This document shows positions 63,401 through 64,000 of a stretch of 64,000 nucleotides of DNA, one piece after another; the first letter of the stretch is position 1; every line of letters begins with the position of its first letter. The translations under genes were made by a program, and so were the position numbers. The stretch is from Caccoplasma_A sp045587545 (GTDB taxonomy: Bacteria; Bacteroidota; Bacteroidia; Bacteroidales; G3-4614). The stretch is from NCBI GenBank assembly GCA_045587545.1, contig JAZNCN010000012.1, positions 1 to 64,000 of the forward strand. The letters run 5' to 3'. The notes beneath the pieces were generated by a model. That model was given only the letters and a program-made list of their open reading frames with translations. It was not told where the DNA came from and made no database searches.

Positions 63401-64000
63401 ATGAAGATAACAGATTTAAAACCCAAAGCAATTTGGACTATTTTTGACGAAATAACAAAAGTTCCTCGCCCTTCAAAAAAAGAGGAGAAGATACGCCAAT
63501 ATCTAAAAGATTGGGCAGTAAAAAATGGAGTTGATGTAAAAGAGGACGAAACAGGTAACATATTAATGAGTAAACCTGCAACCCCGGGTTGCGAAACTGC
63601 TCCTGTCCTTACTATGCAGGCACATATGGATATGGTTTGTGAGAAGAATAGTGGAGTAGAGTTTAATTTTGACACCGATTCTATAAAAACAGTGGTTGAT
63701 GGCGATTGGGTAAGAGCTGAAGGAACAACTCTTGGAGCAGATAACGGAATAGGAATGGCAGGTGCAATGGCTGCTCTTGTTGATGAAAATTTAAAGCACG
63801 GACCACTTGAAGCGTTATTTACCGTAGATGAAGAGACAGGCTTAACAGGAGCATTTGCCTTGAAAGAGGGCTTTATGAAAGGGAAATATCTATTAAACCT
63901 TGACTCTGAAGACGAAGGTGAAATTTTTGTAGGTTGTGCCGGAGGAGTTGACACTATTTCAACTCTGCCATATACAACAGAAAAAGTTCCCGAAGGATAC
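63401..64000 (+). CDS. pepD: Aminoacyl-histidine dipeptidase PepD (partial, runs off the window)
   Basis: The first 200 codons of an M20-family PepD (Xaa-His/carnosinase-type) dipeptidase, which hydrolyses a broad range of dipeptides using two zinc ions. Visible motifs are the metal-binding His in TMQAHMDMVCEK (about 74-80), LGADNGIGMA with the bridging Asp (about 110-118) and VDEETGLTGA with the catalytic Glu (about 143-148). The ATG at 63401 gives the usual MKITDLKPKAIWTIFDEI start. The frame is open to the last base, so the C-terminal part is outside the window. It is divergent from the small membrane protein gene. Confidence 0.93.
   Translation, partial: MKITDLKPKAIWTIFDEITKVPRPSKKEEKIRQYLKDWAVKNGVDVKEDETGNILMSKPATPGCETAPVLTMQAHMDMVCEKNSGVEFNFDTDSIKTVVDGDWVRAEGTTLGADNGIGMAGAMAALVDENLKHGPLEALFTVDEETGLTGAFALKEGFMKGKYLLNLDSEDEGEIFVGCAGGVDTISTLPYTTEKVPEGY

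Noticed and set aside
63379..63954. 191-codon minus-strand frame at the end of the window
   Set aside because: The plus strand encodes an unmistakable PepD N-terminus that runs off the window; the minus frame is its shadow.

Overview
The window is a piece of a low-GC Bacteroidales (Bacteroidota) chromosome. The evidence is the gene orders rplM-rpsI-rpsB-tsf and DUF177-rpmF-fabH-era-der, repeated -7 boxes of the TAnnTTTG type with few Shine-Dalgarno sites, a C-terminal domain of the type IX secretion kind, a TonB receptor with DUF4876 and DUF6850 partners, and lipoproteins with Bacteroidales-type lipoboxes. The species cannot be fixed from the sequence alone.

Layout. 1-74: 3' end of a 5S rRNA and its terminator, followed by repeat-rich non-coding DNA. 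663-5994 (minus): two paralogous clan GH-D glycoside hydrolases, one a lipoprotein and one with a T9SS-like tail. 6171-7406 (minus): a lone tyrosine recombinase. 7567-10556: ribosomal proteins L13, S9 and S2 and EF-Ts, with a structured leader. 10635-16101: a sensor kinase, then YceD/L32/FabH/Era/Der. 16102-17724: repeat-rich DNA and a second tyrosine recombinase of the type linked to promoter inversion. 17745-17947: a segment bounded by exact 15-bp inverted repeats. 18027-25635: a tight eight-gene operon (membrane-anchored protein, YidD-like protein, HerA/FtsK-type ATPase, Glu/Ala-repeat coiled coil, a 47-residue related protein, SPFH-GYF protein, polytopic membrane protein, zinc ribbon-TPR protein). 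25981-33025: NhaD and the threonine pathway (ThrA, an ApgM-family enzyme, ThrC), with a 149-bp tandem repeat inside the threonine cluster. 33263-42686: ZIP transporter, VanZ-like protein, TPR/trypsin-like protease, dGTPase, HflX, QueH and a GH3/beta-lactamase fusion. 42932-47465: L19, a lipoprotein, rubrerythrin, an outer-membrane barrel and an M16 peptidase. 47714-53543: TonB receptor/DUF4876/DUF6850 set. 53667-58129: two paralogous exported caspase-fold proteins with HEAT-like tails. 58262-64000: RmuC, a MalY/PatB-type lyase, a second repeat lipoprotein, an OmpH/Skp-like protein, a small membrane protein and the start of PepD.

The best candidate for an undescribed system is 17745-25635. A Tsr-like tyrosine recombinase lies next to an inverted-repeat-bounded segment whose only clear -7 box points away from the operon, and the operon joins an ATP-driven motor to membrane-organising modules (SPFH, YidD, GYF). 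My inference is a phase-variable envelope-stress or defence module, and nothing in the sequence proves it. The paired caspase-like proteins and the 149-bp hairpin repeat downstream of thrA come next. Promoters, leaders and hairpins were found by eye, without folding software or database searches.
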